A stretch of DNA of 64,000 bases from NCBI GenBank assembly GCA_900107185.1, contig FNPA01000008.1:1-64000 (forward strand), written 5' to 3'. Positions 43,434 through 53,015 of this stretch are shown here, piece after piece. The notes under the pieces are model-generated. The model did no database searches. It saw only the letters and a program-made list of their open reading frames with translations, and was not told the origin of the DNA. Made by a program: the position numbers and the translations under genes. Source of the stretch: Ruminococcaceae bacterium YAD3003. GTDB lineage: Bacteria; Bacillota; Clostridia; Saccharofermentanales; Saccharofermentanaceae. Within the stretch, counting starts at the first letter, position 1, and each line of letters begins with the position of its first letter.

Positions 43434-45293
43434 ATGGACAAACTTAAAAGTTATTCCTGCCCTGAATGCGGTAGTTTCCTTGAAGTTGACAGATATGAGG
43501 ATGTTTTCGATTGTCCGTTCTGCGGGACGCATTTTAATGTCCTGGATTTTCACAGGGACGAAATTCTTGGAGAAGCCAGAGAGCTGATCAAAAATGCGCA
43601 GACCGCTCTGGCATTGGAGAAATATGAATATCTGCTCTCGATCGAGACAGATAATTTTGAGCTCCTTTATGAATATGCCTGTGCAGTTGACGGAGCCAAG
43701 GCTCTGAAAACATTATCGATTAATACTGATGATCCACATAACACACACGAAAGACTACGCCTACTGTTAGCTAATGACAAAAGATTTACCGAAGGCAAAT
43801 GGGCAGATTATTATGCCAAGCTATTTGAGGTGCTTTTAATCTCCAATAAATATCATGAACTTCAAGAGCAATATCAGAGTCTGAATAAAACCGCAATCCA
43901 GATAAAGAACGAAGAAGACAAGAGAAAGTATTACGGATTCGGTGCTGCAATTATTGGTATTGCAGGTTTTCTCATCGTAATCAATTATCAGAAAAAACAC
44001 GGCATTTACTATTCGAGCGGTGATATACGTTCTATCTGGCCGGTGATTCCTTATGCCATTATTCTTGCCATAGCAATAGGCTTATCATTCTATGCAAATA
44101 TTAAAGAGGACAAGAGACTTAGAACTGTACGCAAGCATAGAGAAGAACGCTACAACAAGATAAAAGAAGAAATGGACGACCTGAATAAAAACGAGATCGA
44201 ACCTGTCCTCCTGGATTATAAGAAAGCTTCAGAAGAACTGAAATCACTCGAGCCTGATGTATCTGAAATGAAGCCGTCTGTTATACCAAAACACCGTACA
44301 ATGAATAACCCGGAAAAGAATAGCGTGTGCGCTAAATGCGGCGGAGAACTGAAACTTGATCATGAGAACAAACTCCTGGTCTGCAGTCATTGCGGCGTAT
44401 CTTACGATTATTCCGGCTTTGTAGGCGCACCCGGCACTAAAGCTAAACGTGAATTAATGGATAAAGATTTTGATCTGGCTGAGAAAAGATATACACGTGT
44501 TTTAGCTGAAGATCCCGGTGACTTCGAAGCCAATCGCGGAATGATCCTTTGCGCAGGCAAATGGAGAGATCTTCCGGATCTGCGATTGAATGACAGTCTG
44601 AAGAACGTTGATTGGGTCAAGTTGGATGAGAGACTGGAAGCTGCGAAAACGAATACCAACCGGTATTATTCTGAATACTTCAATGCTCTCGATGTGTTGC
44701 TCAAACATGTAAAGAATTACTATTTCGCTTATGAAAAGCCTGATAAAGAACGAGTTGCTGCTCAGAATTCTGCCGCACAGTCTTTCAGGTTCCGTTATAA
44801 AGAGTTAGCACAACTGGACAGACAGAACCGTATCATTAATCAGAATCAAAATGATTTTGAGATCTCCGGAAAAGAAGCAAAAGATAAGCTTCTTACATTC
44901 CTCTCTAACGGTGACTTCGTATCCTCAGACACGGGATATTTACGTATTCTTAAAAATCATCCTGATGATGCAGAGTCGCTGCGCGGAAGGATCTTATGCA
45001 CAGGCAGATGGACAAGTGTTGAAGCCATCGATCTTAAACAGGACTTTTCAAGAACAAGACTTGACCTTCTCGATTCGAGAATCAAAAATGCAAAGGAAGA
45101 TGCACCTGAAGAATATCATCAGTTCTTCGATACATTTGCAGTTTTGAACGGAATAATAAGAGATTACTTCGGGTTTTCCGAGCATGGTTCACCTGACAAA
45201 GAGAGATCAACAGAGTTGTCTGAGAAGTTCATAGGAGTTAAAAATACACTTGTAGCTATGGATAATGAATTGTTCGGCAACAGAAAAATCTAA
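43434..45293 (+). CDS. Duplicated zinc-ribbon / helical-repeat membrane protein (paralogue B)
   Basis: 619 residues in three modules. Module 1 (1-~290): zinc ribbon from Cys9 (CPECGSFLEVDRYEDVFDCPFCG), helical repeats, two membrane segments (~168-185, ~202-220) and a coiled coil. Module 2 (~297-470): a second ribbon from Cys299 (CAKCGGELKLDHENKLLVCSHCG) and the signature AEDPGDFEANRGMILCAGKW. Module 3 (~473-619): no ribbon, but a repeat of the same signature, LKNHPDDAESLRGRILCTGRW. The recurrent DP-x-DF/DA-x-x-x-RG-x-x-LC block ties it to the proteins at 39623 and 46405. AAGGTG lies before the ATG. No catalytic motif. Confidence 0.85.
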   Translation: MDKLKSYSCPECGSFLEVDRYEDVFDCPFCGTHFNVLDFHRDEILGEARELIKNAQTALALEKYEYLLSIETDNFELLYEYACAVDGAKALKTLSINTDDPHNTHERLRLLLANDKRFTEGKWADYYAKLFEVLLISNKYHELQEQYQSLNKTAIQIKNEEDKRKYYGFGAAIIGIAGFLIVINYQKKHGIYYSSGDIRSIWPVIPYAIILAIAIGLSFYANIKEDKRLRTVRKHREERYNKIKEEMDDLNKNEIEPVLLDYKKASEELKSLEPDVSEMKPSVIPKHRTMNNPEKNSVCAKCGGELKLDHENKLLVCSHCGVSYDYSGFVGAPGTKAKRELMDKDFDLAEKRYTRVLAEDPGDFEANRGMILCAGKWRDLPDLRLNDSLKNVDWVKLDERLEAAKTNTNRYYSEYFNALDVLLKHVKNYYFAYEKPDKERVAAQNSAAQSFRFRYKELAQLDRQNRIINQNQNDFEISGKEAKDKLLTFLSNGDFVSSDTGYLRILKNHPDDAESLRGRILCTGRWTSVEAIDLKQDFSRTRLDLLDSRIKNAKEDAPEEYHQFFDTFAVLNGIIRDYFGFSEHGSPDKERSTELSEKFIGVKNTLVAMDNELFGNRKI

Positions 45294-45407
45294 AGTTGTC
45301 CGTTTGCGTCATTCCGAAATCGTTATTTAACAATAATACTCTTTATTTGGCAGATACATCCCGTACAAAGACCGGCCGCTTCATAACTCAGCTATACACT
45401 ATGCCTT

Positions 45408-46391
45408 TTATTTGAACTTCTCTAGTTTGTCTTCATACTTTTCGAGCCAGAGACGGGAGTAATCATATTTATATCTGCTCCACATGGTCTCTGCTTCCAT
45501 AAAGTGTTTTACGTGTTTCCATAAGACATTCGCTGCCTTTTCGCGGTCTTTATAGACCAAGGTGGCATTGTCGGCCATAAAACCCTTTATGAAGTTTCTC
45601 TTCTTGCCGAGAACAAATCTTGCAGTAAAGAAAACTGTAACCGGCGCTCCCTGTGCCATGATGATAAAAAATATCCCTGCAGGAAGAGCTCCTTCCGATC
45701 CATTCTCCGTTGAAGTAACAAAGGCAGTTATCGCAGCAATACCAATAAACATGAAGAACACATAAAGCAGCGACATGCCGATCCAGGCACCAATCCATGA
45801 CCTTTTGTAGTTGCTCATACGTGCGAGTTCATGCAGATTCTCGTCAGGATATAGTCCGTCGCTTTTCTTAAGCTTAAACTTGCCTTTTTTGATATTCTTT
45901 CTGACCGTCAATTCTTCAGCAAAGAAGAACACTCCAATACCTAACGGAAAAATCGACACTATTAACGCTGCTTCATAATTTACGTCCGCCTTGACATACT
46001 TGCCGGTGAGCCAATCGACTTTTGCAATAATAGCTTTATCAGGGTGTTTTTTCTCATAGTAAACGCCTAAGATGTCTCCTTCGTGGATAAATTCATAAGG
46101 CCCATCCGAATCATCGAAATAGCACTTTGTATCAGACCCTTCAGGTGTGTACTCGACAGTGATCGAATCACTGATAAGTCTCCTGCTGCCGATCCAACTC
46201 TCAGAAGTTTGTCTTGAAGTTACAATGCCTTGGACATGCTCCATTTTCTCAAGCTTGCGGTTATCGTTAAAGCGGCAAATAATATTAATTCCTACAATGG
46301 CAAGAAAAATGATAACGAAAACAAGGCCGACGACCCAGTCACACTTCGCACCGGATTTTTCAAACATCTCTTTCTGCTCTTTATTCAACAT
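45408..46391 (-). CDS. DUF3592-like membrane protein
   Basis: 327 residues: an N-terminal membrane segment (~19-38), an extracytoplasmic DUF3592-like beta domain (VQGIVTSRQTSESWIGSRR ... DGDILGVYYEKKHPDKA form), a second membrane segment (~140-160), a cytoplasmic loop, two further membrane segments (~205-230, ~240-265), and a helical C-terminus. It directly follows the duplicated zinc-ribbon protein (13 bp gap), without a clear ribosome binding site of its own, so they probably form an operon. Function unknown. Confidence 0.8.
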   Translation of the reverse strand: MLNKEQKEMFEKSGAKCDWVVGLVFVIIFLAIVGINIICRFNDNRKLEKMEHVQGIVTSRQTSESWIGSRRLISDSITVEYTPEGSDTKCYFDDSDGPYEFIHEGDILGVYYEKKHPDKAIIAKVDWLTGKYVKADVNYEAALIVSIFPLGIGVFFFAEELTVRKNIKKGKFKLKKSDGLYPDENLHELARMSNYKRSWIGAWIGMSLLYVFFMFIGIAAITAFVTSTENGSEGALPAGIFFIIMAQGAPVTVFFTARFVLGKKRNFIKGFMADNATLVYKDREKAANVLWKHVKHFMEAETMWSRYKYDYSRLWLEKYEDKLEKFK

Positions 46392-46404
46392 AGTTTATAT
46401 TTTT

Positions 46405-48204
46405 TTATTTGCTCTTATTATCTCTCATTATGAGTTTGTCTTTCCTGACAAATTCATGGATGAATCTCCTGATATCGCCCGAGCGCTTAGATGATTCATT
46501 CTCGAGTTCTCTTATCTTATCGTCTATCTTGTTGACTTCATCATAGAGCTCTGAATTGGCTTTTTGCATTTTCTTTATCTTCCTCATACTGAAAAAGTAA
46601 CTAAGGTTATTAAATATGAGGAAGAAGAGGGTTATTCCGCCAAAGGATAGTACAAACGGAAGGTCCGTGGCTAATGAATCGGGGTTGGAAGAATAATCAT
46701 CAATCATATATTTAGCAAATACAATGGTCAGCAGCATTAAAATAGCTGTGATGACCCATATGACAATGAACGCTGTATTATCATCATCTAAATATCTGAC
46801 ATCGCCTAAACCAGCTTTGTTGTTCTGTGTGATGGCAGAATCGATCTTGTTCTTTTCCTCCAAGAGAGTTTCGATCTCTTCAGAACAATCAAACATCCTC
46901 TTCTTTTCAGCATAAACCTTTGCAAACTCCGTAAAGTATTCCTTGTCTTCTTTCGAAGCGTTTTCAATTACCTGGCTCACAATCTTGGAGTCATAATCAA
47001 ATTCTTTATTGACATGATCAAGCTCGCTCATGTCAGTCAGATGGGCTGCTGCAAGCATTAATCCTCTGAGAGCAAGAAAATCGTGAGGGTCCTTTTTCAA
47101 CATAAACTCGTAAGTTTCTGTTGTAGCCATAAACTCTCCCCTGGAGAGATATGTCTCACCTGCCTCATGAATCCGGCCTTCTCTGAAGTATTCATAATCA
47201 TAAGTTGAACCGCAGAAAGTACAGTGGTACATCTGCTTATCACTGTCTATTCGAAGGCTGCCTCCGCAGGACGGGCACTGATGTTTCTTGATCTTACCAA
47301 ACTCTGGTACTTGTTCCTTTACGGAATCTGTTACTATCTGGCGGTCTATCCTGATGAGATCCTGGATGGCTTTCCTGATATCGTCCGAGAGCTTTTCCGA
47401 TTCAGTTTCAAGTTCTCTGATCTTCTTTAACGTCGCTTCTAAATCGTTTTTAAGATTTATGATATCAGCATCTATTTTCTTTATCATTTTTATCCTGGGA
47501 TAAAGAATTAAGTAATTAATGCCTAAACCGATAAGAAGTGCCAGTCCGCCAACAACAGCAAAAAAGGCTGATACTCCTCCCTCTTCAATGCTACCCAATG
47601 CTCTAATGAGGTTCGGTACACTCCCGAGGGCAGTTAAGATCCAAACAGAAATGAATAGAGGTTTAGGAGATTGTTTTCCGTACTTGCTATCAATATAGTA
47701 TTCATAACGGGTATTATCGGTCAGCCTGATAAAAGATTCCTTACTCTCACACTCCCGGTGCAGAGATTTAATCTCCCTGTTACAGTCAATCTGTTTCTGT
47801 TTGTTAACATAGATCTTGCGAAACTCCGAGAAGTATTCCTTATCTTCTTCCGAAGCTGAATCAAGCACTTCACCGACCAATTTGGAATCATATGAGAAGT
47901 GCTTTGCATCACCTATACGGGAAAACCCATCCATGTCCCTCAGATAAGCTGAAGCAAGCATCAATCCTCTGAGCGCGAGAAAATCGTGAGGAGCCTTCTT
48001 TAATATGAGCCTGTATGCATCCACAGCGGCCTCGACTTCTCCTCTCGAAAGATAAGTCTCACCCATCTCATGCAGCTGTTCTTCTCTGAAATAATCGTAA
48101 TCATAAGACGAACCGCAAGAAGAACAGCGGTATATCTGCTTCTCGCTATCGTCAATCAGGTTGCCACCGCATGACGGACACTGACGTTTCTTAATCTGAC
48201 CCAT
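46405..48204 (-). CDS. Tandemly duplicated zinc-ribbon / helical-repeat membrane protein (paralogue C)
   Basis: 599 residues made of two copies, ~301 residues apart, of one architecture: ribbon (from Cys9 CPSCGGNLIDDSEKQIYRCSSCG, and from Cys310 CPSCGGSLRIDSDKQMYHCTFCG), YDYDYFREEQLHE/YDYEYFREGRIHE, a TPR-like unit ending in APHDFLALRGLMLAS / DPHDFLALRGLMLAA, a coiled coil, two membrane segments and a second coiled coil. Each half resembles the single-module protein at 39623-40528, so the gene arose by in-frame tandem duplication. The predicted four membrane helices separate soluble zinc-ribbon and coiled-coil parts that should be on the cytoplasmic side. No catalytic residues. Confidence 0.85.
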   Translation of the reverse strand: MGQIKKRQCPSCGGNLIDDSEKQIYRCSSCGSSYDYDYFREEQLHEMGETYLSRGEVEAAVDAYRLILKKAPHDFLALRGLMLASAYLRDMDGFSRIGDAKHFSYDSKLVGEVLDSASEEDKEYFSEFRKIYVNKQKQIDCNREIKSLHRECESKESFIRLTDNTRYEYYIDSKYGKQSPKPLFISVWILTALGSVPNLIRALGSIEEGGVSAFFAVVGGLALLIGLGINYLILYPRIKMIKKIDADIINLKNDLEATLKKIRELETESEKLSDDIRKAIQDLIRIDRQIVTDSVKEQVPEFGKIKKHQCPSCGGSLRIDSDKQMYHCTFCGSTYDYEYFREGRIHEAGETYLSRGEFMATTETYEFMLKKDPHDFLALRGLMLAAAHLTDMSELDHVNKEFDYDSKIVSQVIENASKEDKEYFTEFAKVYAEKKRMFDCSEEIETLLEEKNKIDSAITQNNKAGLGDVRYLDDDNTAFIVIWVITAILMLLTIVFAKYMIDDYSSNPDSLATDLPFVLSFGGITLFFLIFNNLSYFFSMRKIKKMQKANSELYDEVNKIDDKIRELENESSKRSGDIRRFIHEFVRKDKLIMRDNKSK

Positions 48205-48493
48205 TAAATCTTACCCGGCTATAGATTTCTTTTCTTTGCTATTGGAATAAAACATCAGTCACATCTTGTATATGTATATTAAATGTTATCTTTCCAATTT
48301 CATTTTATCAAAACATTTTATAATCTTCCTCTAAAATAATAATGCACATACTAGACATCGCAGTTGAGTGCTCGTGATAACTTTTTGTAGCTAAACATAA
48401 TTAGTTGAGACCAAATGCCGGCTTAGTCTATCTAATGGTTAGAGAATGGAAAACAAATCACCATTCGATTGTGTACACAAGGAAAGAGAAGTA

Positions 48494-48796
48494 ATGAAGA
48501 TTGATGAAACTACAAAACTTGTAAAACTCGCAAAAAGGCACGACAAGCTCGCCTTTGCTGAGCTTATGCAGGGGCACATGCAAGAGATGTACAAAGTCGG
48601 ACTGGCAATTCTCATGAATGACGAGGACGTTGCCGATGCCGTCAGCGAGACGATCCTTAATTGTTTTGAGAAGTTAAATACACTAAGAGAAGACAAGTAT
48701 TTCAAGACATGGATGACGGAACAGAATACACATACAATACTACGCAGATCTTCTGCTACGATAGAAACGATGTTGATGATGCTACAGGGGAGTTGA
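48494..48796 (+). pseudogene. Truncated ECF-type sigma factor (region 2 only)
   Basis: The first ~72 residues (MKIDETTKLVKLAKRHDKLAFAEL, then QMYKVGLAILMNDEDVADAVSETILNCFEKLNTLRED) are sigma-70 region 2 of the ECF kind, ending after KYFKTWM. Region 4, needed for -35 recognition, is missing; the frame runs another 28 unrelated codons and stops. In a different frame the sequence continues as the end of another protein (48712-48876). A deletion therefore appears to join the sigma gene to the 3' end of a downstream gene. The ATG at 48494 follows GGAAAGAGAAG; the upstream ATG at 48446 is less likely. Confidence 0.75.
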
Positions 48797-48876
48797 TCAG
48801 CAGCCAGATTACCCGTGCTACAGAAATCTGCAAGGACGAAGAAGCTAAAAACCCTAATGAGGTCAGCTCTACTTAA
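48712..48876 (+). pseudogene. 3' remnant of an unknown gene joined to the truncated sigma factor
   Basis: Frame starting at 48712 (DDGTEYTYNTTQIFCYDRND, then DVDDATGELISSQITRATEIC) gives a protein-like stretch ending in a stop at 48874-48876 and followed by a terminator. It has no start of its own and is in a different frame from the sigma fragment upstream. The identity is unknown; in functional operons the gene after an ECF factor is often its membrane-bound anti-sigma. Confidence 0.5.
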
Positions 48877-48881
48877 AACCA

Positions 48882-48918
48882 AAAACAAGGGGTCCGGAAA
48901 CCCCAAACCCCTTGTTTT
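48882..48918 (+). terminator. Terminator after the sigma-factor scar
   Basis: AAAACAAGGGG / CCCCTTGTTTT, an 11-bp stem with a 15-base loop. Its sequence closely resembles the tRNA-Arg terminator at 55606-55636. Confidence 0.85.
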
Positions 48919-48952
48919 CAAATCCTTGATAGCTTATTTAATGTATTCAAGA

Positions 48953-49645
48953 TTATTCCCTGTGCTCTGTCCTGTATCCGAATATGCCGTGATCTCCTCC
49001 GCGGACCCGGCCTAATTCCCGTTCTCTTTCATTGGGAGCACAGTACACATGGAAATAAACAGTTTTGCAGTAATCGTTGCGGGTAAAATGCTCACGTTCC
49101 TCGTCAAACTTCTGAAGTGCATAATAAGTAAAGCTGAGGATCTCTTGGATCTCGTCCTCATCAAGTTCCAGTTCGGTATTGAAGTTGATTGTGGGGCTGT
49201 AGAACGCGTCGTAAAACTCTCCATCCTGTGATAGTGTGATCTCTTCAATTTCGACCGTCAGATCGTATTTTTCTATGAGTTCTGAGAAATCTGTCTCTTC
49301 CATAAATACCTTCAGGTACTCGTAATCAAAATTGCCATATGTATAACTTGGCTCAGGACGGCTGGATGTGGCATAGTCAAAATACATCGCCTCAACTTGG
49401 TATTCAAATCCGTATTCCTTGTCCTTCATGGTATAAATTTCAATGTCGTGAGGATCGCCCGGGACAGTCTTCATATCAAGCTGTCTGCAGGGGCCGCACC
49501 AGTATGTTGCCCAGTCCTCAGCATCATCATACAGACTCCCGTACGGACGTTCGCCCTTGTGGGAACTTCCAATGCCTTTAAGCAAGTTACAACCTGATGT
49601 TGCCAGCATAGTAAAAACGAGCAAGACAGACAAAGCCTTCTTCAT
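48953..49645 (-). CDS. Lipoprotein, function unknown
   Basis: 230 residues. Signal peptide MKKALSVLLVFTMLATSGC with lipobox ATSGC, Cys19 lipidated. The mature part contains a WCGPCRQLD motif (~50-58) that superficially recalls the WCGPC of thioredoxins, but no thioredoxin fold is evident around it. The rest is acidic, beta/alpha mixed (YGFEYQVEAMYFDYA, LELDEDEIQEILSFTYYALQKFDEE). GGAGG precedes the ATG. It has no close neighbours in the same transcript. Confidence 0.82.
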   Translation of the reverse strand: MKKALSVLLVFTMLATSGCNLLKGIGSSHKGERPYGSLYDDAEDWATYWCGPCRQLDMKTVPGDPHDIEIYTMKDKEYGFEYQVEAMYFDYATSSRPEPSYTYGNFDYEYLKVFMEETDFSELIEKYDLTVEIEEITLSQDGEFYDAFYSPTINFNTELELDEDEIQEILSFTYYALQKFDEEREHFTRNDYCKTVYFHVYCAPNERERELGRVRGGDHGIFGYRTEHRE

Positions 49646-49745
49646 AATCCATCCTCCGTAATATGATTCTCATTAATCATCAAGAGATTTTTATATATTA
49701 TCGCATAATGAAAGACATTTTTCTTTTAGCGGCAGAAGAAATGTA

Positions 49746-49783
49746 AAAAAGGTCACGGGACTTCGCAATTCCGTGACCTTTTT
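49746..49783 (-). terminator. Terminator after phosphoketolase
   Basis: AAAAAGGTCACGG / CCGTGACCTTTTT, a 13-bp stem with a 12-base loop; on the minus strand the stem is followed by a T-run. Confidence 0.92.
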
Positions 49784-49811
49784 ATAAGTTACGAATAACT
49801 AAGAGACTTTA

Positions 49812-52199
49812 TCAGTCTTCCCACTTCCAGTTGGCTACCTCAGGGAGGTCGAGGCCGACTTCGTGGATGTACTGCTTATGTTCAACAAGCTTGTCGCTCA
49901 TCTTCTGATAGAGATATGCGCCGCGGTTGCCGAGCTGAGGCAGGAACTTGATTGCTTCCATAACGAGGTGGAAACGGTCGACATCGTTCTGTACACGTAC
50001 ATCGAAAGGTGTTGTGATAGTACCTTCCTCACGGTAACCTCTTACGTGCATCCAACGGTTGTTGTGACGTCTGTAAGTAAGCTCGTGAATAAGTGATGCA
50101 TATCCGTGGAAGTTGAAGAGTACCGGCTTATCCTTAGTGAAAAGGATATCGTACTCGGCATCAGTAAGTCCGTGCGGGTGCTCTGAAGCAGGCTGAAGTT
50201 TAAAGAGGTCGACTACGTTGATGAAACGGATCTTAACTTCAGGAAGCTCTTTTCTGAGGATTGAAACTGCTGCCAATGCTTCGAGAGTAGGAGTCTCACC
50301 TGCACAGGCAAATACGATATCAGGATCCTGGCCCTGGTCGTTACTTGCCCAATCCCAGATTCCAATACCCTGTGTGCAGTGCTTAACAGCCTCGGGCATT
50401 GTGAGCCACTGCGGACGGGGATGCTTACTTGCAACGATAACGTTTACGTAGTTGCGGCTTCTGATGCAGTGATCGAAAACTGAGAGTAAGCAGTTGGAAT
50501 CCGGAGGAAGGTAGAGTCTTACAACGTCAGCCTTCTTATTTGCGATATGATCCATGAATCCCGGATCCTGGTGTGTAAATCCGTTGTGGTCCTGCTGCCA
50601 TACGGTAGAAGCCATGATGAGGTTGAGAGATGCAATCTCTTCTCTCCAAGGAAGCTGGTTGCAAACCTTGAGCCACTTAGCGTGCTGTGCAGCCATGGAG
50701 TCGATGATCCTTGCGAAAGACTCATATGTTGCGAAGAATCCGTGACGGCCTGTGAGGAGATATCCTTCGAGCCAGCCTTCGCACATATGCTCAGAGAGCA
50801 TGGAATCCATTACACGTCCGTCGATCGCGAGGTGATCGTCATCTGTCCAGTGTTCTGCGTTCCAGCTTCTGTTCTCGACCTCGAAAACAGAATTCAAACG
50901 GTTGGAATTTGTCTCGTCAGGTCCGAAGATCCTGAAGTTCTTACTCTCTGCATTGAGCTTGAAGATATCTCTTACGAACTTGCCGAGCTCGGTCATATCC
51001 TGACCGTCTTTTGCGCCGTGAGCCTCTACCTCGACTGCATATTTGCGGAAGTCAGGCATACGGAGGTCTCTTAAGAGCTTACCGCCGTTGCCGTGAGGAT
51101 TAGCGCCGATCCTGCGGTCACCTGTCGGAGCAAGTGCCTTTAATTCAGGGATAAGCTTGCCGTTCTCGTCGAAGAGTTCTTCTGCGTGGTAGCTCTTGAG
51201 CCAATCAACGAGGATCTTTAAGTGCTCCTCACCCTTTTCCATGCTGATCGGAACCTGGTGAGCAAGGAAGTTGTCCTCGATCTTCTTTCCGTCTACGAAC
51301 TTGGGGCCTGTCCATCCCTTAGGTGTACGGAGGACGATCATCGGCCATACGGGTCTTGTTGCATCGCCTGTGGTTCTAGCGTGCTCCTGGATCGCACGGA
51401 TCTCCTCGATAACCTTGTCCATTGTCTCTGCCATGAGCTTATGCATCGTCATGGGGTCGGAACCTTCGACAAAATAAGGCTTCCAGCCGCATCCGTTAAA
51501 GAAAGAGACGATCTCTTCGTGGCTCATTCTTGCAAAGAGCGTAGGGTTAGCGATCTTATATCCGTTCAGATGAAGGATGGGAAGTACCGCACCGTCTCCG
51601 ATAGGATTAAGGAATTTATTGCACTGCCATGATGTTGCAAGAGGGCCTGTCTCTGCCTCACCGTCACCTACGGTAACTGCTGCGATGAGATCAGGATTGT
51701 CGAAAACAGCACCAAAAGCGTGAGCAATACCGTAACCGAGCTCACCGCCCTCATTGATCGATCCGGGAGTCTCAGGAGCGCAGTGGCTGGGGATTCCGCC
51801 CGGGAATGAGAACTGTTTGAAGAGTTTGGCCATGCCGTCTTCATCTTCGCTGATATTGGGGTATACCTCAGAATAAGTACCCTCAAGATATGTATTGGCT
51901 ACATAGAAGTTTCCTCCGTGTCCGGGTCCGGAAAGAAGAATCAGATCGAGATCATATTTCTTTATTGCACGGTTCAGATGAACATATACGAAGTTCTGTC
52001 CCGGAACCGTACCCCAGTGTCCGACGATCTTCTTCTTAACGCTGTCGAGTGTCAAGGGTTCCTTCAGAAGCGGATTGTCGAGAAGGTATAACTGTCCTGC
52101 CGAAAGATAATTTGCTGCACGCCAATAGGCGTCCATCTTACGCAGATATTCCTCGGTTAAGGGTTCCTTCTCAACGCATGTAGACTGATTTTTCTGCAT
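49812..52199 (-). CDS. xfp: Xylulose-5-phosphate/fructose-6-phosphate phosphoketolase
   Basis: 795 residues, full length. It is a thiamine diphosphate enzyme that splits xylulose-5-P (and often fructose-6-P) to acetyl-P with phosphate. Signatures include [67 protein letters not shown] with the TPP-binding [22 protein letters not shown], and the C-terminal [14 protein letters not shown] and [24 protein letters not shown] lies 9 bases before the ATG, a TATAAT at 52244-52249 (minus) may be its -10, and a terminator follows. It would support pentose use or a bifid-type shunt. Confidence 0.97.
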   Translation of the reverse strand: MQKNQSTCVEKEPLTEEYLRKMDAYWRAANYLSAGQLYLLDNPLLKEPLTLDSVKKKIVGHWGTVPGQNFVYVHLNRAIKKYDLDLILLSGPGHGGNFYVANTYLEGTYSEVYPNISEDEDGMAKLFKQFSFPGGIPSHCAPETPGSINEGGELGYGIAHAFGAVFDNPDLIAAVTVGDGEAETGPLATSWQCNKFLNPIGDGAVLPILHLNGYKIANPTLFARMSHEEIVSFFNGCGWKPYFVEGSDPMTMHKLMAETMDKVIEEIRAIQEHARTTGDATRPVWPMIVLRTPKGWTGPKFVDGKKIEDNFLAHQVPISMEKGEEHLKILVDWLKSYHAEELFDENGKLIPELKALAPTGDRRIGANPHGNGGKLLRDLRMPDFRKYAVEVEAHGAKDGQDMTELGKFVRDIFKLNAESKNFRIFGPDETNSNRLNSVFEVENRSWNAEHWTDDDHLAIDGRVMDSMLSEHMCEGWLEGYLLTGRHGFFATYESFARIIDSMAAQHAKWLKVCNQLPWREEIASLNLIMASTVWQQDHNGFTHQDPGFMDHIANKKADVVRLYLPPDSNCLLSVFDHCIRSRNYVNVIVASKHPRPQWLTMPEAVKHCTQGIGIWDWASNDQGQDPDIVFACAGETPTLEALAAVSILRKELPEVKIRFINVVDLFKLQPASEHPHGLTDAEYDILFTKDKPVLFNFHGYASLIHELTYRRHNNRWMHVRGYREEGTITTPFDVRVQNDVDRFHLVMEAIKFLPQLGNRGAYLYQKMSDKLVEHKQYIHEVGLDLPEVANWKWED

Positions 52200-52378
52200 A
52201 AAAATCCTCCTAAACTATTGATAAGGGGTTAAATCCTACCGTAATTATAGAGGAATATAAAAGTATGGATAATGGCAAAAAGCCGAATATTCTACTGACA
52301 AACGTTGCTTTTGTAATCGAAACCACAGATTTTTCCGGTACAAAAAAGAAGCAGAACCAAATTAAAACCGCATAAAAT

Positions 52379-52406
52379 AAGGGCCTCAGAAGACCCTGAA
52401 GCCCTT
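52379..52406 (-). terminator. Terminator at the distal end of the tRNA-Arg island
   Basis: AAGGGC / GCCCTT with an additional imperfect inner stem (TCAGAAGACCCTGAA), followed on the minus strand by TTATTTTA. It can stop transcription from the island's leftmost operon; one arm lies in the att repeat. Confidence 0.7.
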
Positions 52407-52459
52407 GATTTTACTGGTGATCGTGAGCGGATTCGAACCGCTGGCCTACCGCTTAGGAG
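52402..52459. repeat. Attachment-site copy (att, distal) derived from tRNA-Arg
   Basis: 58 bp identical to 55631-55688. From 52415 onward it contains the last 45 bases of tRNA-Arg(CCU) including the T-arm (TTCGAA) and CCA end, then the match stops inside the anticodon arm. It is a truncated tRNA copy of the sort left at the far end of an element integrated at a tRNA 3' end. Confidence 0.9.
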
Positions 52460-52624
52460 CGCTATCCAAAACTCTAAAACATAGAAAGGACGGGCGTTTC
52501 CGGGCTTCATATTCCGTTCTTAAGCCACTCTTCAGCCACTTTTAGAGTTCAATAGCTATTCCTGATTAATCTACAAGTACTTATTGGAGATAGAATTCAA
52601 GCCAATTAGCATTGTCCACCTTGC
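52460..52624. other. Non-coding left arm of the island
   Basis: Contains a GGACGGGCGTTTCCGGGC imperfect palindrome near 52489 and a minus-strand stretch reading KVAEEWLKNGI before a stop, which may be the last codons of a lost integrase, though this is weak. Between 52200 and 52402, apart from the TATAAT of xfp and the terminator, I see nothing. Confidence 0.3.
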
Positions 52625-53014
52625 TTAAGCAAAAATAGGCTTATTATCAATTTTAAGTGTATCAAAATCGATATCTTCTATTTTGATAGGTATCGTCCAA
52701 TTATTTTCTTGCATGGTTTTAATAAATTCATCTGCAAGTTTAAGTCTGTAATTTTTTACATAATAAGCAAGATCTCCGGGCCATACCCATGTACCATCTG
52801 TTAAGGCAGTCGGTGTACCAGCAACACCTTTATCAGGATCAATAACATCATTCACCACACCTGGAGTTTCAGCTATAACTATTCCAGACGAAAGGTAAGT
52901 ACAGATTTTATCAATCTTATTTCTTTCTTCCTTGCCTATATAATCCTTTATCGAAGGGCCTGTTGAATTGCCATGTGGCATTTCTTTGAAGTAACCTTGA
53001 CTCTTAATATTCAT
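52625..53014 (-). CDS. Candidate immunity protein paired with the toxin-like gene
   Basis: 129 residues, soluble and acidic-neutral, with no signal peptide. The block DGTWVWPGDLAYYVKNYRLKLADEFIKTMQENNW (~73-105) resembles what I remember from immunity proteins encoded beside polymorphic toxins in Firmicutes, where it appears as WVW.GDL.YYV..Y...L...F. The ATG at 53014 follows the stop of the toxin-like gene by one base, with AAGGAAA upstream, so the two are coupled. Not recognised with certainty; what is seen is a small, late gene directly after a toxin-like domain. Confidence 0.72.
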   Translation of the reverse strand: MNIKSQGYFKEMPHGNSTGPSIKDYIGKEERNKIDKICTYLSSGIVIAETPGVVNDVIDPDKGVAGTPTALTDGTWVWPGDLAYYVKNYRLKLADEFIKTMQENNWTIPIKIEDIDFDTLKIDNKPIFA

Positions 53015-53015
53015 A

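Noticed and set aside
49490-49516. Thioredoxin active site WCGPC in the lipoprotein at 48953-49645
   Set aside because: The motif stands alone, without the strand-helix context of a thioredoxin fold; likely coincidence.
50547-51074. Plus-strand frame inside phosphoketolase
   Set aside because: Shadow of the well-conserved minus-strand enzyme.
52292-52510. Minus-strand open frame across the truncated tRNA copy (starts MKPGNARPFY)
   Set aside because: It runs through the att repeat and terminator, has no ribosome binding site and is a spurious tRNA-spanning frame.
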